NCBI GenBank assembly: GCA_037962975.1
Contig: CM075676.1
Location: 27,213,001-27,277,000, forward strand
DNA: 64,000 bases
Source of the DNA: Clitoria ternatea
Lineage: Eukaryota > Streptophyta > Magnoliopsida > Fabales > Fabaceae
Reading direction: 5' to 3'
This document shows positions 35,201 through 44,571 of the stretch, piece after piece; the stretch's first letter is position 1, and every line of letters starts with the position of its first letter. A program made the position numbers and the translations under genes. Below the pieces are notes generated by a model. The model made no database searches, was not told the DNA's origin, and saw nothing but the letters and a program-made list of their open reading frames with translations.

Positions 35201-38200
35201 ATGCAACTAGGCTAAGAGCCATCAACAAGTGTTTTAGTGCTTTTGTTACACTTCTACATCAATGGGTAGTGGTGGTCAAGGATGGGGATGAAGAAGGTGT
35301 GAGTGATGGTGGAAAGAGTGATAGTAGTTAAAGGGTAGTTGATGGTGGTGGTGGTGGTGAGCAATGGTGATGGGTCATGAGGAGAAAGAAATGGAATGGA
35401 TAGGAATGAGAAGAGAAAAGAAAGGGTAGAGGAAGATAGAGTATGAATGAGACTCACATCACATATGTTGATTTTAAGGTCTTATCTAGATGTGATAAGT
35501 TTACCACATGTAATGTTATTTAACGGTGGTAATTATTTAACAGTTTTAAGATGGATTTGTAAACGTTTTAGATTTTAAAGGACTAAATAAAAAAAAGGAG
35601 CTTAAAAGGACTAAACCAAAAAAATTATAAAACTTTAAGGGCAAACATGTATTTTTGTATTAATTAATTTGTTAATTGTTATCATCCATTTCAAGCTCCC
35701 ACACACAAATACGATATAACTTTTATTTTCTTACCCACAACCAGAAGCCACATAACTTCCATCAAACATAAATGCCACTTCATAATGATTCACATTTCAA
35801 ACTCCAAACCAACACATAATGGACCATCAAATGAACTTTCCTATATATCATATCCTTGCATTAACCCCTTAATAAATTTACACTACTAACAAAAAATTAA
35901 GTATTGAATAATTTAAAAAAAATATAAACCAAATTCTTGTATATTCCTCGGAATTATACGTATCCACGTGATTAATTTGAAAAAAATAGTGGAGACATAT
36001 AGGAACAAACTATTTATTTGGAAACATTCCTCCAATAAATTCTCTGGGAACTTCTATAGTAAATGGAATATATAGAATTATAATCAATCAAATATTGCAA
36101 AGTCCTGGTATCTATTACCGGTCAAAATTAGACCATAATGGAGTTTCGGTGTATTCTAGTACCGTAATATCAAATTGAGGAGGAAGAATTAGAAATTAAT
36201 AGAAAGCAAGGATCTGGGGCTCGTGTAAATAGGAAACAAAATATCTATTCTTGTTCTTTCATTAGCTATAGGTTCGAATTCAAACGAAATTCTAGAGAAT
36301 GTTTGGTATCCTAAAATTTTCGTGTCTTTCCTCAATGATAAGGAGAAAAAAATCGGGTCAAAAGAAAATATTATTTTGGAGTTTTATCGACATTTTCCTT
36401 GTGTAAGTGGAGACTTAGTATTTTCTGAATTTTTATGTAAAGAATTACAAAAAAAAAATTCAACAAAGATGAGAATTGGGAAAGATTGATCGACGAAATA
36501 TGAATCAAAAACTAAATCTTAATATATTTTAGAACAATACATTTTTATTACCACAAGATATATTATACATAAAAAATTTTCTTCCACAGTAGGGGATGGG
36601 AGACATGATACTCTCTCTTAAGATCTTTCCTTTTTATTAAATTGAGAACCACACAATACAAAAGCCTAGTGGAGAGACCATCATCATAAACTAAAAACTT
36701 TATAAAGAGGAAAAAAAATGAAAAATTAAGTAAAAATGAGAAACAAGGGTTTACTAATAGAGCTTACTAATTGTGAAAGAGGGAGATGATGACCAATTAC
36801 AACAATTACCGACAAAGGAAGTAGTGGGTCATCGACAGGAGAGAACAGGAGAATAAAAGAACAAATAAAAATTAAAAACACACAAAGGCAACTAGGGAGA
36901 GAGATTGAGTGAAAGAGAGTTTAAGGCTTGTGAAAGAAAGGGAGGGAGAGAATTCTTAGATGAAAGAATTTCATTTCATAGGGAATTGGAAAAAAGAAAA
37001 ATAGGGTTTACATTTTGGGGCTTGCAATTTAGTGACTAAATTCTTACATTGGTCGCTAAATAAACATAAAGATTGAAATTCTACATGGTTGCAAATTTCT
37101 TGGAAAATTAAACAAATTCCATCTTTGCGGTCGATTTTTGTGACCGAATTCTCATACAAGCTTTGGTCACGTGGTCACTAATTTTAGACTTTTGGTATTT
37201 TGGTTACCAAATTTTAGTTGGTCACAAATTTAGTCATCGGTAATGATTGATATTTAAGGGTCTCACTAATAAAACTTTTTTTAGTAGTGTATATTTCTTT
37301 TAAAAAATCAAATAATTGGTTCTTATAGAATAAGACGGGGGAGTAATTCCTAGGAGTGTTAAGTAAAAAGACTTTTTAATTTCTTAAGAAACTTGACTTA
37401 CGAATTCCACATTCCTATATTTGTTATGTCTTTTTTAAAAATATTCTCAAGAAATTAAAATTTATTAGTTATTTTTTATAAAGTTATTGGATAAAACTTT
37501 TTTAAGAGGAGAGAATTATGTTGTGTTTAGTTCATAAGTTTTCTTAGAAAAATAGAAAATTATTCTTAAAAAAATAAAAAACTATTTATTTAAAAATTAT
37601 TTAAATTTTTTATAGAAAAATAGAAAACCTGATTTTCTATTTTTTTAAAAAAATTAAAAAACTCTTTTAAAATGTTTTCTAAAAAAAGTAAAAAAATAGA
37701 AAAGACGGTATTCTAAAAATTCGTCTACCGCGAGTGCGTCTTCTTCCAACCTGCTTCCTCTGTTTTAAGAGCATGGTATCTTCTTTCTTCCTCTGTTTTA
37801 CGTGTTTCTTTTCTTTATTCACCACGAGCTACGTCCTTTCTTCATCGTCCCCCATACCTGGAGTTGATGATTCCCCATTTATTACTTAGGGAGAAATTGA
37901 AGGGGCTCCATTGAGGTTGGACCTAGAGGACACGCCTCTTGATATTGGTGGGAGTGCTGATGGACTGCATTATATATAATATTCCTTCTGCACCGACAAG
38001 AGATGCTAAGGCACACTCACTTTCTAGGGACGCTGCTCGCAAGCTAAGGCAGAGGTCCAAGATGTTTCATAAGCCCCCGTTGGCATCGCCGGCTAAAAGT
38101 GGAAGTGCTACTCCAGGCATGAGGACACTGTCCCCTGCTGCTCAGAAGTTCGTATGGAATGCATTTGCCAAGTCCTCATCTTCTGTTGATGAAACACTAC

Positions 38201-41200
38201 GTGCAAGTTACCGTGGTTCTACTCCTGCTCTGGCTACTCCTAGAAGTGTATCAAGGATTGGTAGGGATGGGAGCATGGTTTCCAGGTCTCCATCTGTTAG
38301 AGAGGGCTCCAATCCTCTATGGTGATATGTTGTAATATATTTTAAAACCATGATAATGTGACATATTGTAGGATATATTTCCCATTTGATAATGTGTTAA
38401 AATCATATCAAGTGTATAAGTTAGAGGCGACGATATCTGTCAATCTAACAATAATAAATTTTGCATTCCAAATTTTTTGACCTTAACCTAGAATGGGATT
38501 CCTTTTACTTTCTACCTTTCTCATTGATTACTGGTTGTCAATATGCAAAATCTTGTTGATTAAAGCTCTTTGATGAGGGCACCGTTGGATTAATTGTAAA
38601 GTTACCACCTCTGATCTTTTTACCTGTAAGATAGGTTTTGTTCTCATTGCAAAGTTTCTCCATTTTTCTTTTTGCCTAAAGAAGTAGGATTTATTTTGTC
38701 TTCATATAGTGTAGTCACCTGACATGTAGCCAAATCACACATGAAACTTATGAATCCGTTTAGATGGCTGTTTGATGCTTGTTTTTACAGTGAATCCCTT
38801 GAAGTCTGTCAATTAATTAGCAACATGTTCCAATTCCAGTTTCTAGGTGCTAGAGTAGCTGACCTTTGAATTCTTCAGCATGATCAGCAGGTAATAAACC
38901 ACATTTACTGTAAAGCCAATTATGTGTTGACATTATAGCCCAACACAAGGTGGCAGAGGGGGTCATATTTATTGGTTCACCTTCTGCCTAGTTACTGTCT
39001 GCTCTATTGGCAAACCTCTTTAGCCAGTATTTAGTTTTTCTTGTGTTGTCTTTTACTTCTTCCATGTTTGCTAAAACCTGTCTACATCTCCCTCAGTAGA
39101 ATTTCCTATAATATGTGGAGCTTTGAATCATATTACTCCTTGAAGCACCTAGCAGCAACATGTAATATATTTTAAAGTTGTATGGCTCTTGTTGACAAAA
39201 TAATGCTTATAAACTATAGTATATATATATATATATTATATAGATAACCAAAAATAAATTATAATATAACATGGAAATTCGAGAGCTAGGAAATGAATTT
39301 GATTTATTTACAGTGCCTTTTTAATAAATAATAATATTAGCATGTCAGAAGTATGGTGTTAAATTTATATAAATCTGGTGATGATCCAGAAGAGCTAGGC
39401 AACAAATTTCTATTTATATTTACTTATGTGTGATGCTTAGTAAGGAATGAATACTTTAATTTGCCTAAGAATAATTGAATGAATTACAGGTTTGTTGTGA
39501 AAGTAACTCCAGTTCCGTATCTTAAGTTCTTCAGTGATTCATTATGTAGTAATAAAGCTTTTGGTGTACATAAAGTGTAGAGCCGCATCTAATTCATTGA
39601 ATTGCATTCTCTTGGCGATTTACAATTTTCATTAGTGTCATTTGGTATGTTCTTTGATTGAATGCCCAATAAGAACTGGAAATGTCCGTCTTCATGGATG
39701 AATATAATTGGTGATTTTTCGCTAAGAGAAAACCAATAAAACGATTTTCATCTATGAAAGAAAAATCACTGCAAATTTTGGCCGTGCAAATTTGCCAACA
39801 TAAAAGGTGGATTAACAAGGAAACCTTACTAATACGTCATCGAATACAAGAAATTTGAATTATTATAACTATTTTGAAATATATTTAAACACAAACTCAT
39901 TTGTACTCATTTTAATATTACTTTAAATTTTTGTTATAATTTTTATGCGATACATATACTATATAATATTGTCATAAATAATATATATATATATATATGA
40001 CACATATTTGAATTAAAGAATGTTTGAAAAAATTTGAAAAATTGAGTGTACTTGAACAACTTTTCTAGTTTTCTAGTTTTCCAAATTATTGTCATATTAT
40101 CCAAACGAGTTTTCAAAATTTTTCTAGCTATTCCAGGAAATGAAAATTTTGGAAAACAAGCAGAAAATGTTTCCCAGAAAAGTAGAATAATTTTCTATAA
40201 CTAAACGCAACCTTAGCTTTTCAATGAAAAGTTTAAATTATACTTAAATACATTTTCCAAAAAACTTTTAAACCTATAATTCCTAAGATATAAGATTCTT
40301 AAAAATTTAAGAACATTTCATATTCCAAGTGATGGTAACCTCCGTTAATGTTGTTAATGTTGTGTCATTATTGCTTTAAGATTGCATTATAGTTTCTACT
40401 TTCTTCAAAAATCAAACCTAGTTTATTGCCTTTGTGTAATCTTGAAACATAGTTGACTGTAGGGGTAATTTTTTCCCATCCATCTAACATGCTTATCTTG
40501 TGTTTGGAATAATGTTATGCCTCCGTTCTGTTTCCTAAATGGCAGTTTTTAAAACTCTATTTGCGTGAGAGCGTTTGGCGACATTCTCTTCCCTTGTCTC
40601 AGTTGCCATCTTCTCCATTTACAATCTATGAACCGTGTTACCTTGTGCTTCCACCATACCTCCCATTCGAAACCGCCATTTGCTTTTCTGCATGTTGTTT
40701 ACGATTTTTCCCCTGGTACCTTTCTCCCTCTTTCTGTCTCGTTTTTGTTTGAGTTTGTTGGTTGGGTTCTATTTTTCTTTTAGGTGGTGGCCAATGGGGT
40801 TCGAGGGGTGGCCAATGGTGTTGTGGTGGAGGGGTTTTGGTGGTTTGGGTACAGTGATGGTGGTTGTCAGAGGTCTATAGGGGTGGAACGACAGTCGCGG
40901 GAGGTGGAAAAAATGGATGTTGTGGGTGTGTTGCCGTTAGGGAAGATGGAGTACTGGTGGGGATGATTGGTTTGAGTGTATCGTAAAGTTTGGGGGATCC
41001 TACGGTGGTGATTAGTTTTGGGTAGTGGTGCATGGGTGTGGATGAGGGGTGAGGTATACCGTAAAATCAAAGTATTTTGATGGTGGATGATTGGTTTGGA
41101 TGATGGACCATGGATGTGCTTCAGGTTGTGAGTTGTACTGTAAGGTTGATGAGAATTAAGGGTTTAGATCGCTTTGGATTTAGGGTGCATGAGTGTGGAC

Positions 41201-44200
41201 TGAAAAATGTGAACCATGTTAACTTTTTTTTATTTAAATAATTTTTTATGTTGTTGGGATTTTTTAATATGTTTATTATTAATAAATATATTTTTTTGAT
41301 CAAATTATAAATATGTTGAGATTTTTTAATATGTTTATTATTAACTATTTTATTATTATTAATAAATATATTTTGTTGATCAAATTATAAATGAAATATT
41401 TTAATATGTAATTGTTAATATTATTTATAAAAAATATACTATTTTACTACTCTTTTTAACTAATATCATTTTTGGTAATTTTATCCTCAAATTTCACTTT
41501 TTTAAAGTAAGGTTACCAAAACATTTTCCAACCAAATACAATCATTACTTTCCAACTCACTTTTATAACAAACTATCCAAACACAAATCACTATTTTCAA
41601 AATTTCGATTTTCCCAACCATATTTTCTAAACCTCAATTTTTCAAATTCCATTTCACAAACCTTACACCAATTTTAGAATGCCGTACATACACATTTTCA
41701 ACCATTGATTTAAGTCTTTGAATCAACATGTTATTAATTGAGCCTAAAATGGATTTCAGGGTACGAGTAGTTTTGTTTTTTCTTAATGATGGTGTATCCA
41801 ATATCTTATTCTCACCTCTCCTCGAGCCAATCCCGTCCCTGCTTCCCAATGTCATCAGAGATCAAGTCTTCTTCCTTACTCGGCCTCGCTTCTCCTCCCA
41901 CTGGTATATATGGACATGGTGCAAGAGGACTCTAGATCCAACACTCAAGTTAGTAATGAGCTCGAAAAACGGACTGTCCTTTATCAGTATTTTATAGGTG
42001 CACAACGGACCCTAAGATTTGGTAGTTCTTGTAGAATTTCTCAGGATAATACTTGTATAGAATCTATAGATAGATTCAGGTGTGGTCCCTGTATGCATAC
42101 TAGGTCACAATGAGGTTGTGCCACCCGGTGTGATAATCTGGTTTGGTATGAATTATGAAATAATATATAAAATATTCATTAGACTAGGTATCATGTTTTT
42201 AAGGCAAGATTTTTTTTGTTTACATGTGTTCTAATACACATAAAGACAGATTTATAATGCAGAACATATAAAATGAAAGTTTTTTATGTATAACTATTTC
42301 GTATGTCTAACTATTTCTCCTTGTCCCCGTAGAATAGTATGAAATCTATGACCAATACTTTTTTCTCACTCATTCTTTCTTGTCCTTTGAGAATCATAAT
42401 TAAAATATGCTCAATTTTCACTATATATATGATCAGGGACAAGTGGATGTTGAATTAAATGAAGTTGGAAGGAAACAAGCTACTGCAGTGAGTTGTGTTT
42501 TTTACATTTTCTCAACATTACACCTTTGCTTGTTATCTAGGCTTTCATGACCATAATTCGTGTAAGTTTTACATGCAGGTGGCTGATAGGCTTTCCAAGG
42601 AACCAAAATTCTCTGTTATATATTCTTCTGACTTGCAACGAGCATTTGAAACAGCACAAATAATTGCCACCAAATGTGGGGGGCTAGAGGTTTGAACAAA
42701 TAATGAATCTTCTTCAAATGTTACATTTATTGTAATTCAGCTGACATATTGATAATATCCAAATCATGGTTTCCATTTTAACATGTTCAATGCTTGAAGT
42801 TATTCATTTTAATTTCTTTAGTTTGATATTTCACCACTTGATTCCTACAGTGTCTTATTTTACTACACTTGGCTGTGCATGAATCAATTATTGTTACTAA
42901 GAATTGATTAAATAGACAATGATAAATTAATATTATTGTTTATCTAGTAACCAAATAATGTATTGATTCTTTTTTTAAGAGAACTGTTGGGACCATATTT
43001 TTACAAAAATTGTAAGCATGTGTATTGGGTTTGTTAAGAGTTATATAGCCTGCACCCTATTATATGTTTTAATGATATTTACCTATGGTTGAAACTTCAG
43101 GTTGTTAAGGATGCTGACCTACGGGAAAGGAACATGGGGGAACTTGAAGGTCTTTTTTATGGTGAAGTAGAAAAGACCAAACCTATGAGTTACAAGGTTT
43201 TGGTGTCTAAGAATGATAATCAAGAACTCCTTGTAAGTATTGGAGAAGTCAATTTGTTAACAAAAACTTCCTTCCTTACATATAAATACTCATTTTTCTT
43301 TATAGGTCATATAGAACCTCCTTATTCATACACACTCTAATTATCTTATACATGTTTTACATGGTAAACAAATCTTTGTACTCGTGTGCTGATTTATGCC
43401 TTACGAATATATAATTGCATGAGGCCTGCACTCACTGATTAGAAAATTAAAATTGGAAACATTCCATTGAAAATAATAGAGAAAGATTAATTACAAATTT
43501 AAATGAAAATTTTTCCCTTTTTCACTCCTAAAAACATTTCTCTATTACTAGTATATCATTGATGCATATACCATTATTGGCAGGGTGGTGGAGAAAGTTT
43601 TGCTCAACTCTTTGAACGTTGCAAATCTGCATTGTTAAGAATTGGAAAAAAACATAAAGGTATAGATAGATCCTTTTAGTTTACCTTTTCATTTCTAATT
43701 TCTTCACACTTGACTTACCTGTATAACTTCATTTGTGATATAATTAAAAACTATTTTACGTATAATTTTTAAAATAGTTATTACAAAAATATATAACTTT
43801 TACTTATATGATAATTTATTATTAGATGATAATGTTAAAAATCTTAAACATATTATATTTAAATTCTAATTTTTACCATCGAAGTTAGCTGAACATATTT
43901 TTTTAATATAATTAAAACATACTAACATTATAATAATTTTTATGTTGTTTATTTTGTAATGATACTGTTAAGCAACCAAAATTTATTGACTTTCGAAGCA
44001 AGTACCTAAAAAGTTCATATATAATGGGATTTTTACAAGTTTTTACACACGAAAAATTAAACTTTTAAGTTGATGCATACGTGTTGATTAATTGCAGGAC
44101 AGAGAGTTGTTGTAGTGACCCATGGTGCATCCATTGAAACACTTTACAAGTGGGCAAATGCAAATGCAAAGTATGTAGGGAAAATAAACAATGCTTCCAT

Positions 44201-44285
44201 CACAATTTTCCACTTGAATGGTGAGGATAAATGGTCTTTACAAGTGTGGGGAGATGTCAGCCATTTGAGGCAAAATGGATTTTAA
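17248..44285 (+). CDS. Phosphoglycerate-mutase-like protein (histidine phosphatase superfamily), seven exons
   Basis: Proposed exons: 17248-17282, 25450-25528, 42437-42487, 42579-42689, 43101-43232, 43584-43659 and 44098-44285, giving about 223 residues. Exons 2-7 match plant cytosolic cofactor-dependent PGM-like proteins, the group that includes metal-independent phosphoserine phosphatase and PGM-like protein 4. The catalytic set is intact: RHGE with the phospho-accepting His (exon 2), the Arg in SSDLQRAFE (exon 4), the Glu after RERNMG (exon 5) and the second His in VVVTHGAS (exon 7). Introns 2-6 obey GT..AG and phases join cleanly. The protein ends at HLRQNGF. Introns 1 and 2 are 8.2 and 16.9 kb and full of transposons. 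Exon 1 and the exon 2 acceptor are the weakest parts. The protein would dephosphorylate or isomerise small phosphometabolites; the exact substrate cannot be read from sequence. Confidence 0.85.
18052..24863. mobile_element. 6.8 kb solo-LTR-like unit, copy B, in intron 1
   Basis: Begins TGTAACACCC and ends GGGCTGTTACA, with AAAAA on both flanks as a possible 5 bp target duplication (weak, since the site is A-rich). It shares its start and segment order with copy A at 2223-8613, and the start sequence is not repeated internally. It is therefore best read as a solo LTR, or an LTR-derived non-coding unit, of unusual length. Short minus-strand frames at 18442-18971 sit in the same place as a short acidic minus-strand frame at 2608-2994 of copy A, but I do not recognise them. 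A 417 bp MITE is inserted at 24340. Confidence 0.65.
24340..24756. mobile_element. MITE with 19 bp terminal inverted repeats
   Basis: Starts TGGTGTTTGGTATGAGGGA and ends with its exact reverse complement. The 417 bp interior is non-coding; a block containing 'CCCATGTTTGGTATTAAAA' occurs twice near 24423 and 24474. The ends resemble hAT-type MITEs. Flanks (CACAAG / CTCAAG) give only an imperfect target duplication. It lies in solo-LTR-like unit B, where copy A has no insertion at the equivalent place. Confidence 0.75.
25450..25528 (+). CDS. PGM-like gene, exon 2 (RHGE exon)
   Basis: Reads SYSRSDYAEIVVVRHGETAW and ends ..RRIQ before GTACTT. There are two candidate acceptors. The AG at 25432-25433 would add bases that break the frame from exon 1. 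The AG at 25448-25449 gives 79 bases and keeps the frame. I chose the second for that reason. Confidence 0.8.
25974..26701 (-). repeat. 3' LTR of the gag-only Tat element
   Basis: 728 bp, TGATCTGTCC...GACCGGATCA on the plus strand. Repeated CCGGA/CCGGT motifs occur along it. It nearly matches 31146-31873. Confidence 0.95.
26803..27147 (+). CDS. Antisense ORF next to the 3' LTR, unknown function
   Basis: A 114-residue frame on the strand opposite to gag. Near its start, the unit FYEFHGMDP-type is tandemly duplicated (a 24 bp repeat around 26850-26895). The rest is proline- and glutamate-rich and acidic (PEEVPKEG, EEAQKAEEQI). An AATAAA at 27227 follows. Tat-lineage elements such as Retand and Ogre relatives are known to carry an extra antisense ORF in this position. 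This could be a truncated remnant of one, but I recognise no domain. Confidence 0.4.
   Translation: MAFIIILQRTVLRLKDPFYEFHGMDPFYEFHGGKLVAVVDGRHEDPPTSLYGLPPLPEGQSMGPDFVFPTSEVPSFAEGTEAPGGDIPEEVPKEGTQEPGVEEAQKAEEQIPPS
27227..27232 (+). terminator. Polyadenylation signal after the antisense ORF
   Basis: AATAAA in TATGAATAAAATTC, 80 bases after the stop of the antisense ORF and preceded by a T-rich stretch. This is the arrangement of a plant 3' UTR. Confidence 0.4.
27600..28170. repeat. Tandem array 1, about 68 bp unit
   Basis: Units carry 'AGGAGTTACATCGTCAGATC' followed by 'GGTGATTGAGAT..TCCGTCC'. Starts near 27778, 27845, 27913, 27981 and 28049 give a 67-68 bp period. A second block, 'CTTCCATCATAA', recurs near 27607, 27741 and 28143, giving a higher-order pattern. 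Lies in the untranslated part of the gag-only Tat element. Confidence 0.9.
28980..29450. repeat. Tandem array 2, about 66 bp unit
   Basis: Degenerate units beginning 'GTTCGGTTTAATCCTA' and containing 'CTTCACCGACGTTCGG' and 'ACTAGTCGTACTC'. Clear units start near 29267, 29333 and 29399 (66 bp apart), with less regular copies near 28988, 29060 and 29235. It is unrelated in sequence to array 1. Confidence 0.85.
29575..31080 (-). pseudogene. Tat-lineage gag, nearly intact, two in-frame stops
   Basis: One continuous minus-strand frame of about 500 codons. The ATG at 31080 is followed within six codons by a stop (31063-31065). A second stop lies at 30025-30027. No frameshift was seen. The N-terminal part is charged, with a Glu/Arg-rich probable coiled coil (QLQRELAELRKERRQSEDKE). 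The central gag domain holds 'LAQIRQGEHETLKHFLKWF'. The C-terminal part has the Tat-type zinc-binding segment 'YCEFHEQEGHSIDEC' followed by 'LIREGKLKQYL'. The protein would form the particle that packages the element's RNA. Confidence 0.9.
31128..31145 (-). other. Candidate primer binding site of the gag-only Tat element
   Basis: On the minus strand the sequence just inside the 5' LTR is TTGGCACGCCCAGTGGGAC. It begins with TGG, as expected for pairing with a tRNA 3' CCA end. I did not identify the tRNA. Confidence 0.6.
31146..31873 (-). repeat. 5' LTR of the gag-only Tat element
   Basis: 728 bp copy of the LTR at 25974-26701, followed on the plus strand by the AATTT target duplication. Confidence 0.95.
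32680..34327. mobile_element. CACTA element 2, non-autonomous, 1.65 kb
   Basis: Begins CACTAGTGGAGAAATGG and ends CTTTTTTGCACTAGTG, with an exact 3 bp target duplication TGA on both sides. Subterminal blocks consist of TTTAAGCACGGTT and AACCGTGTT units in inverted pairs, near 32700-32850 and 33825-34315. A 113 bp segment is tandemly duplicated in the right block around 33965-34190. No transposase is present. The interior holds a TC-rich leader-like stretch on the minus strand (about 33420-33800) and a short minus-strand ORF. Confidence 0.93.
32943..33146 (-). CDS. Short ORF inside CACTA 2, possible captured fragment
   Basis: A 67-codon minus-strand frame with normal amino-acid composition (YQIGYLVFAIEGVL, CVDYPFCVEEDLKF), unlike the low-complexity DNA around it. 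It lies downstream, in the same direction, of a TC-rich leader-like stretch, as in CACTA 1. I do not recognise the family. It may be a fragment of a host gene or chance. Confidence 0.3.
   Translation of the reverse strand: MIDLNLYQIGYLVFAIEGVLTNSVCLQYQFDILDCVDYPFCVEEDLKFMASSFGLFSGSGGIGIYHS
35881..37289. mobile_element. CACTA-like element, 1.4 kb, in intron 2
   Basis: Begins CACTACTAACAAAAAATTAAG and ends CTTTTTTTAGTAGTG, a CACTA-type inverted pair. The right side (about 37020-37260) has repeated 'TTTAGTGACTAAATTCT / GGTCACTAATTT / TTGGTCAC' units typical of subterminal repeats; the left side shows no clear counterpart. Flanking triplets are TTA and TAT, so the target duplication is doubtful. 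No coding content. Confidence 0.5.
37824..38325 (+). pseudogene. ESS2/DGCR14-like splicing factor, C-terminal fragment
   Basis: The segment matches the C-terminal third of plant ESS2 (DGCR14-like), a nuclear protein that associates with the spliceosome. Landmarks are 'PGVDDSPFIT', 'GEIEGAPLRLDLEDTPLDIG', 'RDAKAHSLSRDAARKLRQRS', 'RTLSPAAQKFVWNAFAKSSS' and the end 'SPSVREGSNPLW' before TGA. The Trp expected after PFIT is a TAG stop (near 37889). A short AT insertion near 37970-37978 (CATTATATATAAT) shifts the frame. No intron is visible over 500 bp. The N-terminal two thirds are missing. It is a pseudogene, captured in the hAT-like element and located in intron 2 of the PGM-like gene. Confidence 0.8.
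39978..39998. repeat. (AT)n microsatellite
   Basis: AT dinucleotide run near the right end of the hAT-like element; a shorter one lies at 39220-39236. Confidence 0.9.
40498..41586. mobile_element. Candidate hAT-like element, 1.1 kb
   Basis: The left end reads TTGTGTTTGGAATAATG and the reverse complement of the right end reads TTGTGTTTGGATAGTTTG. The interior has a T/C-rich part followed by a GGT-rich part (about 40780-41110) that gives open frames of low-complexity composition, and an AT-rich right third. No target duplication was confirmed. Confidence 0.35.
41587..42436. other. Remainder of intron 2, nothing recognised
   Basis: Unique-looking intron sequence between the last transposon candidate and exon 3. 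Short open frames at 41728-42113 have no recognisable domain. Confidence 0.5.
42437..42487 (+). CDS. PGM-like gene, exon 3
   Basis: GQVDVELNEVGRKQATA, 17 codons, phase 0 at both ends, preceded by TATGATCAG and followed by GTGAGT. Confidence 0.93.
42579..42689 (+). CDS. PGM-like gene, exon 4
   Basis: 37 codons beginning VADRLSKEPK and ending TKCGGLE. It contains SSDLQRAFETAQ with the active-site Arg. Acceptor ATGCAG, donor GTTTGA (weak consensus). Confidence 0.93.
43101..43232 (+). CDS. PGM-like gene, exon 5
   Basis: 44 codons beginning VVKDADLRERNMGELEG, with the conserved acid after the RERxxG motif. Acceptor CTTCAG, donor GTAAGT. Confidence 0.93.
43584..43659 (+). CDS. PGM-like gene, exon 6
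   Basis: GGGESFAQLFERCKSALL..KHK plus one base of a split codon. GGGES is a conserved turn of the family. Acceptor TGGCAG, donor GTATAG. Confidence 0.93.
44098..44285 (+). CDS. PGM-like gene, exon 7
   Basis: Begins with the split Gly codon and QRVVVVTHGASIETLYK, carrying the second catalytic His. Ends WGDVSHLRQNGF and TAA. Acceptor TTGCAG. Confidence 0.95.
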
Positions 44286-44305
44286 CAGTCTAGTTTTATG
44301 GGTAT

Positions 44306-44311
44306 AATAAA
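44306..44311 (+). terminator. Polyadenylation signal of the PGM-like gene
   Basis: AATAAA 21 bases after the stop codon, followed by T-rich and TTTGTTTTGTTTT-type sequence expected near a cleavage site. Confidence 0.6.
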
Positions 44312-44571
44312 ACATTTATTTAGGGTGTAATTTGTTTTGTTTTCCCTTTAAAGTCAATAAAGATTTAGAGTAAGACAAATATATCAGGTGTGTTTCTAGG
44401 TATGATTTTAGCTCACATCATGTATTGGCGTCATCATCTTAGTACACAAATGTACCATCATTATCTTTATTTGAAATAATAATATCTCCTGGCCAAAAAC
44501 TAAAGAGTGATTATCTTTAAATAAAATCAAATTAATGATATCTTTATGTCAATAAGTACAGATTGATTTAT

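Larger units (their letters stand above)
32274..35657. mobile_element. Foldback or MULE-like element with long inverted arms
   Basis: The left arm (about 32274-32650) is the diverged reverse complement of the right arm (about 35270-35657). Matching points in order are CAAAAATACATGTTTG at the tips, repeated 'TTTAGTCCTTTAA', 'GTTAAATAACAT', 'TTAAAATCAAC' and 'CCCATCACCATTG'. Arms near 380 bp with a short non-coding middle suggest a foldback or Mutator-like element without transposase. No clean 9 bp target duplication was found (both flanks are TTAATTA-rich). CACTA element 2 is inserted in it at 32680. Confidence 0.7.
37520..40211. mobile_element. hAT-like element carrying an ESS2 pseudogene
   Basis: The left end reads GTTGTGTTTAGTT and the reverse complement of the right end reads GTTGCGTTTAGTT. 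Both are followed within about 20 bp by the identical 15-mer ATAGAAAATTATTCT. This gives inverted ends around 2.7 kb of sequence. No transposase was found. The insert holds a broken ESS2/DGCR14 segment near the left end and unassigned sequence with AT microsatellites to the right. An 8 bp target duplication could not be confirmed, so the superfamily call is tentative. Confidence 0.55.

Noticed and set aside
36255..36280. 'GGTTCGAATTC' resembling a tRNA T-arm
   Set aside because: No acceptor, D or anticodon arms can be found around it.
40561..40966. Several overlapping frames in the GGT-rich part of the 1.1 kb hAT-like candidate
   Set aside because: Low-complexity composition in three frames at once, with no recognisable domain.
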